Made by a program: the position numbers and the translations under genes. Positions 33,407 through 42,869 of a stretch of DNA of 64,000 nucleotides are shown here, in pieces (position 1 is the stretch's first letter; the number at the start of each line of letters is the position of its first letter). The notes under the pieces were generated by a model. It was not told the DNA's origin. It did not search any database and saw only the letters and a program-made list of their open reading frames with translations. Source of the stretch: CADCTP01 sp963849885 (GTDB lineage: Bacteria > Actinomycetota > Actinomycetes > Mycobacteriales > CADCTP01); contig CAWKIV010000023.1 in assembly GCA_963849885.1 (NCBI GenBank), positions 242,621 through 306,620 on the forward strand, given 5' to 3'.

Positions 33407-36400
33407 GTGTTCCAGGTCTCGGTGCTCGGCCCGATCGAGGTCAGGCGCGAGGGCCGTATCGTGCCGGTGCCGGCCGGCAAGACCTCGGAGCTGCTGGTGC
33501 GCCTCGCGCTCGAGGCCGGCCTGATGGTGCGCACGGACCGGCTCGTCGACGACCTGTGGGCCGCCGGTGCTGTCAACACCCGGCGGAACACGCTGCAGTC
33601 GAAGGTCACCAAACTGCGCCGGGCGTTCGGCGATCCGGCGGTGATCGCCGGCGGCGACGGCGGCTACCGGCTCGCCGTCGCGCCGTCCGAGGTCGATGCG
33701 CTCGCCGTGCTGGGCCGTGCGGCGACCGCTTCCGACCTGCTCGACGCCGGCGACGACCGGGGGGCCGCCGACCTCTGCGCGTCGACACTGACGATGTACC
33801 GCGGGGATCTTCTTCCCGCCGCCGGCGGCGGCGACTGGGTCGCCCCGCACCGGGCGCGGCTCGAGCAGACACGGATGAAACTGGTCGAGACGCAGTTCTC
33901 CGCGCGGTTGCGGCTCGGAGACGTCGGCCACGTCATCGGTGAGCTGGAAGCGGCGGTGGCGACGTACCCGTACCAGGAAGGGCTGTGGGAGCTGCTGATC
34001 ACCGCGCTGTACCGGGCCGGGCGCCAGGCCGACGCGCTGGCGACGTACCAGCGGGTCAGGAACCAGTTGGCCGACGGGCTCGGCCTCGACCTCGGACCGC
34101 GACTGCGGCAGCTCGAGCAACAGATCCTCGTCCACGACCCGGCACTCGGCGCCCCCCAGCGGGCGGTACGGCCGTTCGAGCCTGATCGGCCGGCCGGCAA
34201 CCTGCCGTCGATGTCGGCCGGGCTCGTCGGTCGGGAGACCGAGATCGCCGCCCTGTCCGACCTGCTCACCGGCAAGCGGCTGGTCGAGATCGTCGGACCG
34301 GGCGGGATCGGGAAGACGGCGGTCGCGATCGAGACCGCCCGCAGGCTGACCTCGCCGAACGGTGTCGGGTCCGGTGGGGTCTGGTTGGCCAGGCTCGAAA
34401 CCGCGACGACGGCGGACGAGGTCATCGACACGGTGGTCGCCGCGCTGGACGTCACGGGCGGCGAAGCTGCGCTGTCGAGCGGCTCAAGGGCGCCGACGCG
34501 GTGGTGATCCTCGACAATTGCGAACACGTCGTCGACGCTGCCGCGGCTCTCGCGGTCCGCCTCCTCGACGCCGCTCCCGGGCTGCGGATTCTCTGCACCA
34601 GCCAGGTGCCGCTCGAGGTCGACGGTGAGGCCTTGTTCGAGCTCGAAACCCCTGGCGCTCTCCGATGCCGTCGAGTTGTTCACCCGTCGTGCCACCGCAC
34701 CACGCGACAACCCGACGGCCCGCCAGGCCCTGACGGCGGTGCGCGACCTGTGCCGTTCCCTCGACGGTCTCCCGCTGGCGATCGAGCTCGCGGCGGCCCG
34801 GACGAGGACGTTGTCGATCGAAGAGATCACTCGACGCCTCGACGACCGATTCACCGTGTTGAGCGACCCGACCAGCCGCAAGCCGGAGCGCCGCCGGGCA
34901 CTCAGGGCGACGATCCGGTGGAGCTACGAGCTGCTGTTCCCCGACGACCAGCGCGGCCTGTGGGCCCTGGCCACCTTCGCCGGCGGTGCCCCCCTCCCGG
35001 CGGTCGAGGCCGTCCTCGAAGCGCTCGATGTGCCGGCGGCCGCGGCGATCGACGTGGTCGGCCGGCTCGCGGGCCGGTCGCTCGTGATCGTCGACGACCA
35101 GAGTGCGTCGCTGCCCGTTCGCTACCGGCTGCTCGACAGCATCCGCGCATTCGCGCTCGAAGCGATGGCGACGCCGGGCTGTCCGAGCGCGCCTTCGCCG
35201 CGCACGCCGCCTGGTTCGCCGACGCGGCCGCGATCCTCCACCCAAGGCGTGCGCAGCAGTCGCCAAGCCGAGCATCTGGCCTTCGCCCGGGCCGAGCGCG
35301 CCAACATCGACGCCGCGTTGGCCTGGAGCGCCACGCACGACCCGCTGCTCGCGCTCGGCATCGTCAACGGGTTCGGCTGGGCCTGGGTCGTCCTCGGTGA
35401 CAGCAGGGGCGCACAGCGGATCCTGGCCGCACTCGACGCCGCCGGCGACGCGGCCCCGGTCCGCGACCGGGCCAGCGCCCTGCTGCTCGCCGGCGTGGAT
35501 CGACGCGTCGACGGGTCACCTCGGACTCGCCGGAGACCACATCGCCGCGGCGGCCGAACTTGCCGACGCGATCGACGATGTCGACCTGCAAGCGCGCTGC
35601 TGTTACTACCTCGCTTACGTCGTGTCGCATCACGGCGAGTTCCGCCGGGCGATGGAGCTGACCGATCGCAGTCGGGCTCTCTACGACCGGCTGGACCGGC
35701 CGTGGGATCAGGCCGCGAACTGCGCTGTTCGCCGCCAGAGCCGCGATCTCGGCCGGCGACCAGGAGCGCGGCATCGAAGCTCGCGACCAGGTCCAGCACT
35801 GGCTGCGAACGGTCGACGACCCGTGGCTCCAGGTCCGCCGCGACGCGATGCTCGGCGAGCTGGCCCGCGTCCAGCACCGGTTCGACGATGCCGTCCTGCA
35901 CCTCGGTCGCGCCGCGGAGACATCGCGGCGTCTCGGCTTTCTGCAAACGGAGGCGTACCAGCTGTCCAGTCTCGGCCGAGCGCAGTGCCAGGCCGGTGAC
36001 TACGACACCGGCTCGGCCACACTGGAGCTCGCGGTCGACAAGGCCGAAGCCACCGGTGACGTACGCCTGGCGGCGCTGGCCCGGGTTCACCTCGGGCGCG
36101 TGCTGCGCGCGCTCGGACAGCGTCGAACGAGCGCGGGCGGCGCTCGAAGCGGCGACCGCGTGGCACCGCGCCGCCGGAGGCGGAGAACAGGCCGCGCTCG
36201 GCGAGTGCCTGCTGGCCGCGATGGACGCCGCGGACGCGCGTCTCCGGCGCCGAAGAACGTCTCGTCGCGATCCTCGACAGTGCCCGGCTCGACGACGACG
36301 CCCCGGTCGAGGTCTTCGCCCTCGACGCCCTCGCCCGTGTCGCCGCCGAAGCGGGCGACGTCGCCACGGCACGGGACCTCTATGCGGCGGCTGATCGGCG

Positions 36401-36473
36401 CATGGAAGCCGCCTCCCACTTCATCACCGACCTCGACCGATCCGACGCCCACTCGGTCGGGCAACTCGCCTGA
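33407..36473 (+). pseudogene. AfsR/SARP-type regulator (BTAD + NB-ARC + TPR), eight frame switches
   Basis: An intact product would be about 1,020 residues: OmpR-like DNA-binding domain (VLGPIEVRREGRIVPVPAGK), BTAD, NB-ARC ATPase with P-loop GPGGIGKTAVAIETA, VILDNCEHVVDAAAAL, GLPLAIELAAART, then TPR repeats ending near SVGQLA. The first frame ends at a stop at 34505, giving 366 residues. Coding resumes only by switching frames at about 34470, 34640, 35170, 35255, 35500, 35725, 36115 and 36240. Homology is clear in every segment, so decay is recent or the sequence has indel errors. The N-terminal part could still yield a SARP-like protein. Confidence 0.85.
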
Positions 36474-37456
36474 GCAAAGCCTCGGCGGGCGCCCGCGGAC
36501 GAGGTCGTCGGCACCCACCGGCGGCGTGCGGTCGCTCTACTGATCCCTGGCGTACGGGTCCGATGGCCGCGCTGATTCAACAGCAGGAAGGCCGCCAACC
36601 CGCTGATGACGATGGCGATGCCGACGACCTGCCAGTGCCGCAGCCGCTCGCCCAGCAACAGGAACGACCACACGACGGCGAGGGCGGGCTGGATGACCTG
36701 GGCGATCCCGATCGTGCCGATCTGGATCGTCTTCTGCGCGAACACCAGCAGCCCGTGGGCAGCCACCCCGATGAGGAACGTGAGGATCAGCGTGTAGGTC
36801 CATCCCGTGCCGCTCAGGCCGAACACGTCCCCGTTGGCGATCGCCAGCGGAAGCACGGCCAGCGCTGCGATCGGACTGACCGTCGACATGAAGGTCGCGA
36901 CATCCATGTCTCGGCGGAAGTGCCGCGTCGACACCACGTAGGCGGTCCAGAGAAGCATGGCCAGCACGCCGAAGACGTTGCCCCGTATCGACGCGTCCCC
37001 GTTGGGGGGCGCGCTGAACAGCACGATGCACGTACCGCCGAACGCGACCAGTGCGAAGACCAGCGCACGCGGATCGAAGTACTCGCTGAAGAGCAGCGCG
37101 CCGATCGGCACGATCAGGAATGGCGAGAGTGAACCGATCAGCGCGGCGTTGGCGACGCTGTTGTGCGTCGCCCCGGCGAAGAAGACGGCCAGATTGAGGC
37201 CGAAGAAGACACCTGGGACCAGTGCCTGGCGCGCATGCCGCATGGTGACCCGACGGCGGGTGCTCCACAGGAAGAGGTTCCAGACGACGCTGACCGTGAC
37301 CAGCCTCCAGAACGCCACGAGGACACCGGGGGAGTCGGCCCGCTTCACCAGGGTCGAGCTGAGCGAGAAGGCGATGACGACGCCGACCACGGCGAGCGCC
37401 CCCCACGTCCTCGCGCTGAACGCGCCGGTCCGCGTCCGCGGAACCGAAACCGTCAT
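36380..37456 (-). CDS. EamA-family (DMT) transporter
   Basis: A ten-helix drug/metabolite transporter with two EamA repeats (LVAFWRLVTVSVVWNLFL; NSVANAALIGSLSPFLIVP; ILTFLIGVAAHGLLVFAQ; QVIQPALAVVWSFLLLGE). Substrate unknown. The transporter fold ends near FLLLNQRGH (~residue 300). The last ~50 residues are unlike the family and read into DNA opposite the regulator pseudogene, so the natural stop has probably been lost. Confidence 0.8.
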   Translation of the reverse strand: MTVSVPRTRTGAFSARTWGALAVVGVVIAFSLSSTLVKRADSPGVLVAFWRLVTVSVVWNLFLWSTRRRVTMRHARQALVPGVFFGLNLAVFFAGATHNSVANAALIGSLSPFLIVPIGALLFSEYFDPRALVFALVAFGGTCIVLFSAPPNGDASIRGNVFGVLAMLLWTAYVVSTRHFRRDMDVATFMSTVSPIAALAVLPLAIANGDVFGLSGTGWTYTLILTFLIGVAAHGLLVFAQKTIQIGTIGIAQVIQPALAVVWSFLLLGERLRHWQVVGIAIVISGLAAFLLLNQRGHRTRTPGISRATARRRWVPTTSSAGARRGFAQASCPTEWASDRSRSVMKWEAASMRRSAAA

Positions 37457-37638
37457 GAGGGCGGCGACGACGACGGTCCAGGATCGCCGGCCCCGACCGC
37501 TCGTGCCGGGCGAGCACCGGCGCGGAGCTCGGCCGGCTCCGGCATTGCCACGGCCAGCGGCATCGTCCGAGAGTAGATCCGCGCCGGGTGTCAGTCGAGC
37601 GTCAGTCGAGCGTCAGCCCGGTCGCCGATCCTGCTCGC

Positions 37639-38001
37639 ATGACAGCAGCCGACACCGACAGGCTCGTCCGCCAGTTCATCGGCGGCGACGCGGCGGCGAG
37701 CGCCCACATCGCTGACCGGGCCCGGACCAGCGATGAGCCGCTCCTGCTGGTCGCGGCCGCGCTCGACGATCCCACGGCGCCGGACCTGCTGACCCGGGCG
37801 ACGGTGTCCGCGGCGACCACCCGCGACCGTCAGGTCGTCGCCATCGCCGCCGCGCACCTGGCCGGCGACGGCGACCGGGTGGACGCCCTCGCCCGCGACC
37901 ACCTCGTCGACTATCCCGACAGCATCCTCGTCGCGTGGATAGCCGCCGCGGGCCCTTCAGAACCGACCCATCCGCCGTACGACGAATCGGAGACGTCATG
38001 A
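37639..38001 (+). CDS. Small alpha-helical protein of unknown function
   Basis: A 120-residue protein (MTAADTDRLVRQFIGGDAAA; ATTRDRQVVAIAAAHLAGDG; ARDHLVDYPDSILVAWIAAA). The composition suggests TPR-like helices; I do not recognise a family. Its stop overlaps the DUF4386 ATG (ATGA), so it is co-translated with that membrane protein. An upstream frame starting at 37588 also exists but contains a tandem GTCAGTCGAGC repeat and is less likely. Confidence 0.55.
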   Translation: MTAADTDRLVRQFIGGDAAASAHIADRARTSDEPLLLVAAALDDPTAPDLLTRATVSAATTRDRQVVAIAAAHLAGDGDRVDALARDHLVDYPDSILVAWIAAAGPSEPTHPPYDESETS

Positions 38002-38710
38002 ACCGGAAGCTGACCGCGGCCCTGCTCGTCGCGGCCGCCGTCCTGACCAACGTCGCGTTCACCGCGCTCGGCACCGTCTTCAACTACCCGGACGTCCTCA
38101 AGGAACCGGTCGAGGACGTGCTCGCCTCGTTCCGCGCCTCGCAGGCCGCCGTGACCGGGTGGTTCACCGTGATGGCCGTCTCGGCCGCGTTGTTCGCCGC
38201 CCATCGCCGTCGGCGTCGGCCGGCTCTCCACCCGCCCCGCGATGCGGCTGGCGGTACCGGTCGGCATCGCCGCCGCCGCGGTCCAGGTGATCGGCCTGCT
38301 GCGCTGGCCGCTGCTGGTTCCCGGCTACGCCGCCGACGCGACCAGCCCGGATCCGGCCGTCGCCGCGGCGGCCCGCGACTCGTTCCACACGGCGCACCGG
38401 GTTCTCGGCACCATCGTCGGGGAGACCTTCGGCTACCTCCTCACCGCCGCCTGGACCCTGCTGGTCCTGGCCGCACTCGGGCGGGCGATCGCCGGCCGCT
38501 GGTTCACCGTCCTCGGAGCGGGGTCCGCGGTGCTCATCCTCGCCGGCGTGCTGTCACCGCTCGACCTCCCCCTGATCGACACGGCCAACTTCGCCGGCTA
38601 CATCCTGTGGAGCGTCTGGCTGGTCGCCTTCGCCGTCCTGCTCGTCCGCCGACCCCCGCGCCGGCGACCCCACCCGCATCGAGCCGGCGCTGACCGGCGC
38701 CAGGAGTTGA
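37998..38710 (+). pseudogene. DUF4386-like membrane protein, two frameshifts
   Basis: It begins MNRKLTAALLVAAAVLTNVA and shows the family's seven-helix layout (FTALGTVFNYPDVLKEPVED; HTAHRVLGTIVGETFGYLL; GVLSPLDLPLIDTANFAGY). The frame must change near 38197 (at GCCGCCC) to continue with IAVGVGRLSTRPAMRLAVPV, and again near 38655 to reach a TGA at 38708-38710. Without the second change the frame runs straight into the next gene. Confidence 0.75.
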
Positions 38711-38715
38711 TTCCC

Positions 38716-39375
38716 ATGAGCATCTCGCCGCCGACCCGGTCCACATTCCTGCGGCCGTGGCTGATCTGGACCGCCGGGTTCCTGTTCTTCCCGATCGCCG
38801 GCCTCGCCGGCACCGCCGTCGCCGGCCGCGTCGACAGCCCCGCGGCCGCGCTGGCCGCGGGCCTGGTCACCGGTGCGGTCCTCGGGGCCGGGCAGAGCCT
38901 GGCCAGCAGCCGCCGGCTGGACCCGCGCCGATGGATCGTCGCCACCTCGGTCGGCATGGGCGTCGGCCTGCTTCTCGGTGCCGCCGCCGTCGGCTTCGCC
39001 ACCTCGCTGGCCGACCTCGCGGTGATGGGCGCCCTGACCGGCCTGGTCCTCGGCGCGGCTCAAGCCCTGGCCCTGCCCGTCCGGGCGAGGTACCGCGGCG
39101 CCTGGGCGGCGGCGTTCCCGGCGCTGTGGGCGCTGGGCTGGACGATCACCACCCTGGGCGGAATCGACGTGGACAGGCAGTTCAGCGTCTTCGGCGCCTA
39201 CGGCGCCATCACCTTCTCCGCCCTGTCCGGGGTGCTGCTGCACGGGCTGCTGCCGGTCCGCGCCACCGGCGCACCTACCCGGCCCCTCCAGGACGAGCGA
39301 CGCACCCGGCACCGCGCCGACCATGGCGCGGCGCCGGCCCGAGCCATCCGAGCGACCGCACGACCGAGTCCACGA
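38716..39375 (+). CDS. Membrane protein of unknown function, reading into the epimerase
   Basis: It starts MSISPPTRSTFLRPWLIWTA at an ATG with AGGAG 9 nt upstream and has five to six hydrophobic segments (FLFFPIAGLAGTAVAG; VGMGVGLLLGAAAVGF; AVMGALTGLVLGAAQALALP; YGAITFSALSGVLLHGLLP). No stop separates it from the following epimerase, which continues in the same frame after a ~40-residue Arg/Ala-rich linker. I infer loss of the stop by a small indel rather than a true fusion. Confidence 0.6.
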
Positions 39376-40299
39376 TTGATCTTCGGAACCGGCGCCATCG
39401 GCCTGGCCACGCTCGACGCGCTGCGCCGCCGCGGGGAGGCCGTACGGCTGGTCAACCGCTCCGGCACCGCGCCGGTCCCCGACGACGTCGAGGTCGTCGA
39501 AGGCGACGCCGCGCGACCCGGGCTTCACCGCCGCCGTCGTGGAGGGAGCCCAGGTCGTCTACCAGACCCTCAGCCCGCCCTACCACCAGTGGGTGGAGCT
39601 GTTCCCCGCCCTGCAGGCCGGTGTGCTCGCCGCCGCCCAAGCCACCGGCGCGCGGCTGGTCAGCATGGAGAACGTCTACATGTACGGGCGGCCGGCCGGA
39701 CAGCCCCTCACCGAGACCCGCCCGTACGCGGCCCACACCAGGAAAGGGCAGCTTCGCGCCCGGATGGAGCCGTGAGCTGATGGCGGCCCACCAGGCCGGA
39801 CGCGTCGAGGTCGCCGCCGGCCGGGCCTCCGACTACTTCGGCCCCCGCGGGGGCGCCCTGTCCAACCTGGGCGACCGGGTCTTCCCGCCGGCGCTCGCCG
39901 GCCGGACCGCCACCGTCATGGGCGACCCCGACCAGCCGCACACCTACACCTATATTCCCGACATCGGCGAGGGCCTCGCCGTCCTCGGCGAACACCCGGA
40001 CGCGCCCGGGCGAGATCTGGCACCTCCCCAACGATCCGCAGACCCGTACCACCCGACAACTCGTCGACAGCATCTACCGGCAGGCCGGCCAGCCCCGGAC
40101 CAGGCTCCGTGGCACCCCGGCGCTCGTACTGCGCGCCCTCGGCGTCGTCAACCCGACCGTGCGGGAGCTGGTCGAGCTGCAGTACGAGTTCGAGGAGCCC
40201 TTCGTCGTCGACAGCAGCAAGATCGCTACCAAGCTCGGCGTCCAGGCCACCCCGCTGGACCAGGCCCTGGCCGAGACCCTGGCCAGCTATCGCGGGTAG
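39376..40299 (+). pseudogene. NAD-dependent epimerase/dehydratase-type protein, three frameshifts
   Basis: Extended SDR-type Rossmann start LIFGTGAIGLATLDALRRRG (TTG at 39376), then VVEGDA, GAQVVYQTLSPPYHQWVELF, RLVSMENVYMYGRPAGQPL, RASDYFGPRGGALSNLGDRV and YTYIPDIGEGLAVLGEHP. Reading needs frame changes near 39515, 39760 and 40005. The last segment (LPNDPQTRTTRQLVDSIYRQ to ETLASYRG) ends at a TAG at 40297-40299. Every expected family block is present, so the protein was complete until recently. Confidence 0.8.
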
Positions 40300-40410
40300 C
40301 GGCGCTGGTGGCGGCAGCTCACCCGCACGAGAGCCGCGGCAGCAGCGGACGTCCCCCGCCGCCGCCCTGGGGTCTGGGCACTCGTCAGGCGGGGCAACTA
40401 TGGTCACCGC

Positions 40411-40620
40411 ATGGCGAACCGCTACGAGTACACGGTGGTCGAGCTCCGCGAGGGCATGATCGGCGGCAAGATGTCCGGCGACAAACTCGAGAAGGTGCTC
40501 AACCAGCACGCCGCTCAGGGCTGGCAGCTCAGGGCGATCACATCGGTCGATGTCAAGGGCCGGGTCGGGCCGGGGAGCGTCGAAGGTCTCCTCGTCACCT
40601 TCGAACGGCAGGTCGGCTGA
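40411..40620 (+). CDS. DUF4177-like small protein
   Basis: A 69-residue protein, MANRYEYTVVELREGMIGGK ... LEKVLNQHAAQGWQLRAITS, with the DUF4177 pattern (YEYTVV, LNxxAxxGWQL). Function unknown. Its end overlaps the convergent membrane-protein fragment by 26 bp. Confidence 0.7.
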   Translation: MANRYEYTVVELREGMIGGKMSGDKLEKVLNQHAAQGWQLRAITSVDVKGRVGPGSVEGLLVTFERQVG

Positions 40621-40936
40621 GCCAGCCCCATCCCGCGCGGGTTCGGGGCAGAAGCGCGAACGCCCCGGCGTACAGGATCCCGGCGACCACGAGCAGGCCC
40701 GGGTACCCGACCAGGAGGGCCGTGTACGCCAGGCAGCCACCGACCATCGCACCCAACAGGTTCGCGCCGAAGGCCGTAGTAGGGTCCACAGTGGACGCGA
40801 ACCGTTTCGCGAACACCACGTTGCCAGCGAAGATCGGCAGGAACGCGATCGTCGCGGCGGCCACGAGGCGGGCCGGCACCGGCAGGCCGAGCAGCCAGGA
40901 CGCCGGCACCAGCCAGGCCGTCAGCAGGCCGCCCAA
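40595..40936 (-). pseudogene. C-terminal fragment of a spermidine-synthase-like membrane protein
   Basis: A 113-residue hydrophobic piece (AATIAFLPIFAGNVVFAKRF; TVDPTTAFGANLLGAMVGGC; YPGLLVVAGILYAGAFALLP). This matches the membrane C-terminus of large spermidine-synthase-like proteins, where FGANLLGAMVGG is typical. The catalytic N-terminal several hundred residues are missing; upstream DNA is unrelated. Family assignment is from memory of the motif and moderate. Confidence 0.5.
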
Positions 40937-41014
40937 CCCGGTTGCTGCCGGGCAGGACCAGGCTCACGCCGACTGCCGGTCTCCTCGCTGACCGAGCTCT
41001 CCCTGCGGGAGCTG

Positions 41015-41354
41015 TCAGCTCGACTCTAACTCCACCCCCATCGGGCGGCCGGCCTCCCAGGTGTGCCAGCGCTCGATCTCGATCCAGGCGTTCACCCGCG
41101 GTCGGTCGCGCTGGCCGTAGGGGTTGCCGAGGTAGTGCGTCGAGAGCCGGTCGATCCCGGACAGGTCCGGGTCGTCGGCCATCTCGGCGACCCGGCCGAT
41201 GATGCTGACGTGCCGATACCAGCTGTCGGTGTCCATCACGGTCAGCGAGACGCGCGGGTCCTGGCGCAGGTGCTCGACGCGTTCGCGGCCGGCATGGGGG
41301 GTTCGGCTTCGCGAGGAAGTCGCGCAGCTCGTCGGGCAGCGGTGAGGTCGGCAT
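41015..41354 (-). pseudogene. PPOX-class F420/FMN-dependent oxidoreductase, internal deletion
   Basis: It starts MPTSPLPDELRDFLAKPN (ATG 41354) and ends with RVEHLRQDPRVSLTVMDTDS, YRHVSIIGRVAEMADDPDLS and a GRPMGVELESS tail. Between the two, the ~30-residue strand pair that normally carries substrate-binding residues is deleted, and the frames no longer match (junction near 41285-41300). Confidence 0.7.
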
Positions 41355-41394
41355 GGCGCCCATTCCATCACCGGCAAGGGACCTACTGCTGCCC

Positions 41395-41640
41395 GGTGGG
41401 CGGCGGCGACGAGAGCTGGTCGGCCGGGCGCTCGACACCGAGGACTCCACCCCGCTGAGGTTCTGGGTCGCCGTCGCGGGCGTCGACTACTTACAGCTCG
41501 AACGACGTCGAGGTCACCGGCCGACGCGTGCCCCGGGCACGGCGAGGTCGAGGTCTCCGGGTCGTCACCGAGGCTGCCGCCCGGCACGGGCGGGAGCCGA
41601 CGGTGTCGCTCAGGGTCAAGGCGAGTGCTGCACCAACGTC
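41395..41640 (+). pseudogene. N-terminal remnant of a HerA-like (DUF87) ATPase
   Basis: The plus strand encodes VGRALDTEDSTPLRFWVAVA followed by GVDYLQL, which resembles the N-terminal barrel of HerA-type ATP-binding proteins (TEDATPLxFWVAV). It then changes frame to RVVTEAAARHG. No Walker motifs follow; the LLM-type oxidoreductase begins at 41718. Recognition is by motif only. Confidence 0.4.
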
Positions 41641-41717
41641 CGAAGCCGCGCGGCGCGCGGAACGCGCGCTCCTCGGCGGAGCGCGGCTGGTGATGACAGC
41701 GGTCGTAGGGTTGCTGG

Positions 41718-42665
41718 ATGCGCTACGGGGTGTCTGTGCCGTGCTTCGGCAACGGCGTGGACGCCGCGTTGGTGGCGGAGTGGGCCAGGGCCGCGGAGGT
41801 CGTGGGCTGGGACGGCTTCTTCCTCTGGGATCACCTCTTCGCCTTTCCTCCTGGCTCGGTCGATGCCGTCGACCCATGGATCGCCCTGACCGCGGCAGCG
41901 TGCGCCACGACCACGATTCGGCTGGGAACCCTCGTCACGCCGCTTCCGCGCAGTCGACCTGTGGTTGTGGCCCGGCAGGCCGCAACCCTGGACCGGCTCA
42001 GCGGCGGCCGCCTCGTGCTCGGTGTCGGCAGCGGCGCCGGACCGTTCGAGTGGGATTACTGCGGCGAGGAGGCTGACCCGCGCGTCCGCGGCGCGATGCT
42101 CGACGAGCACCTCGGCCTGCTCAACGAGCTATGGAGCGGGAAACCGGTCCAGCACCATGGCCGCCACTACCGGCTCGCCGGGCCGCAGTGGTCGGCGGTC
42201 TGCTACCCGCCGCCGGCGCAACGTCCCCGCGTCCCGATCTGGGTCGGCGGCACCTGGCCCGGCACTGCGCCGTTCGTCCGGGCCGCCCGGTGGGACGGTG
42301 TCGTCCCGATGCGAGTCGACGGCCGGTGGGAGGTCGCCGACACCACGGCCGTCGTGCAGCGGATCAAGTCCCTACGGACCGCGGCCCAACGGTTCGACGT
42401 CGCCGTACCCGGCGAAAGCCACCCCACCGACAGTGCCCGACTGGGCTTGTATGCCGAGCACGAGAACGCTGGAGCCACCTGGTGGATCGAAGCAATTCAC
42501 CCCTGGCGCTACGGCTACCACGACGGCGCACCATGGCCACTCATAGCCATGCAAGGACGGATCGAAGACCGGTCCATGACCCCCGCAGCCGCATGTCCGG
42601 CGCTCTTGTGGACCCCTACCGGCACGCGACCTCAGCCGTCCCCGAACGAACTCACATCAGCGTGA
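41718..42665 (+). CDS. LLM-class flavin-dependent oxidoreductase
   Basis: A luciferase-like monooxygenase of 315 residues: MRYGVSVPCFGNGVDAALVA, GWDGFFLWDHLF, RLGTLVTPLPRSRPVVVARQ, LDRLSGGRLVLGVGSGAGP and PIWVGGTWPG. Members use FMNH2 or F420; cofC in the core makes F420 plausible. The family core ends near YHDGAPWPLIAMQGRI; the last ~30 residues look like read-through into unrelated sequence. Confidence 0.85.
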   Translation: MRYGVSVPCFGNGVDAALVAEWARAAEVVGWDGFFLWDHLFAFPPGSVDAVDPWIALTAAACATTTIRLGTLVTPLPRSRPVVVARQAATLDRLSGGRLVLGVGSGAGPFEWDYCGEEADPRVRGAMLDEHLGLLNELWSGKPVQHHGRHYRLAGPQWSAVCYPPPAQRPRVPIWVGGTWPGTAPFVRAARWDGVVPMRVDGRWEVADTTAVVQRIKSLRTAAQRFDVAVPGESHPTDSARLGLYAEHENAGATWWIEAIHPWRYGYHDGAPWPLIAMQGRIEDRSMTPAAACPALLWTPTGTRPQPSPNELTSA

Positions 42666-42869
42666 GTCGTTCTGCGTCAAGCTCCGGGTCGGGTGCCCTG
42701 ATCCGTCGTCGGTCCCTGCATAGCTGAATGGGGGTGGTCCCGGCAGCGTGTGATCGGGTTGGTTGACGACGGGCGGGGCTGCCCATGATGTGCGTCGAGA
42801 TCAGCGTGTGTCTCTATGCCGCGCAGGGCTCGCCCCGACCGCCAGCTTGGCGCAGACTGCGCCTGCTGG

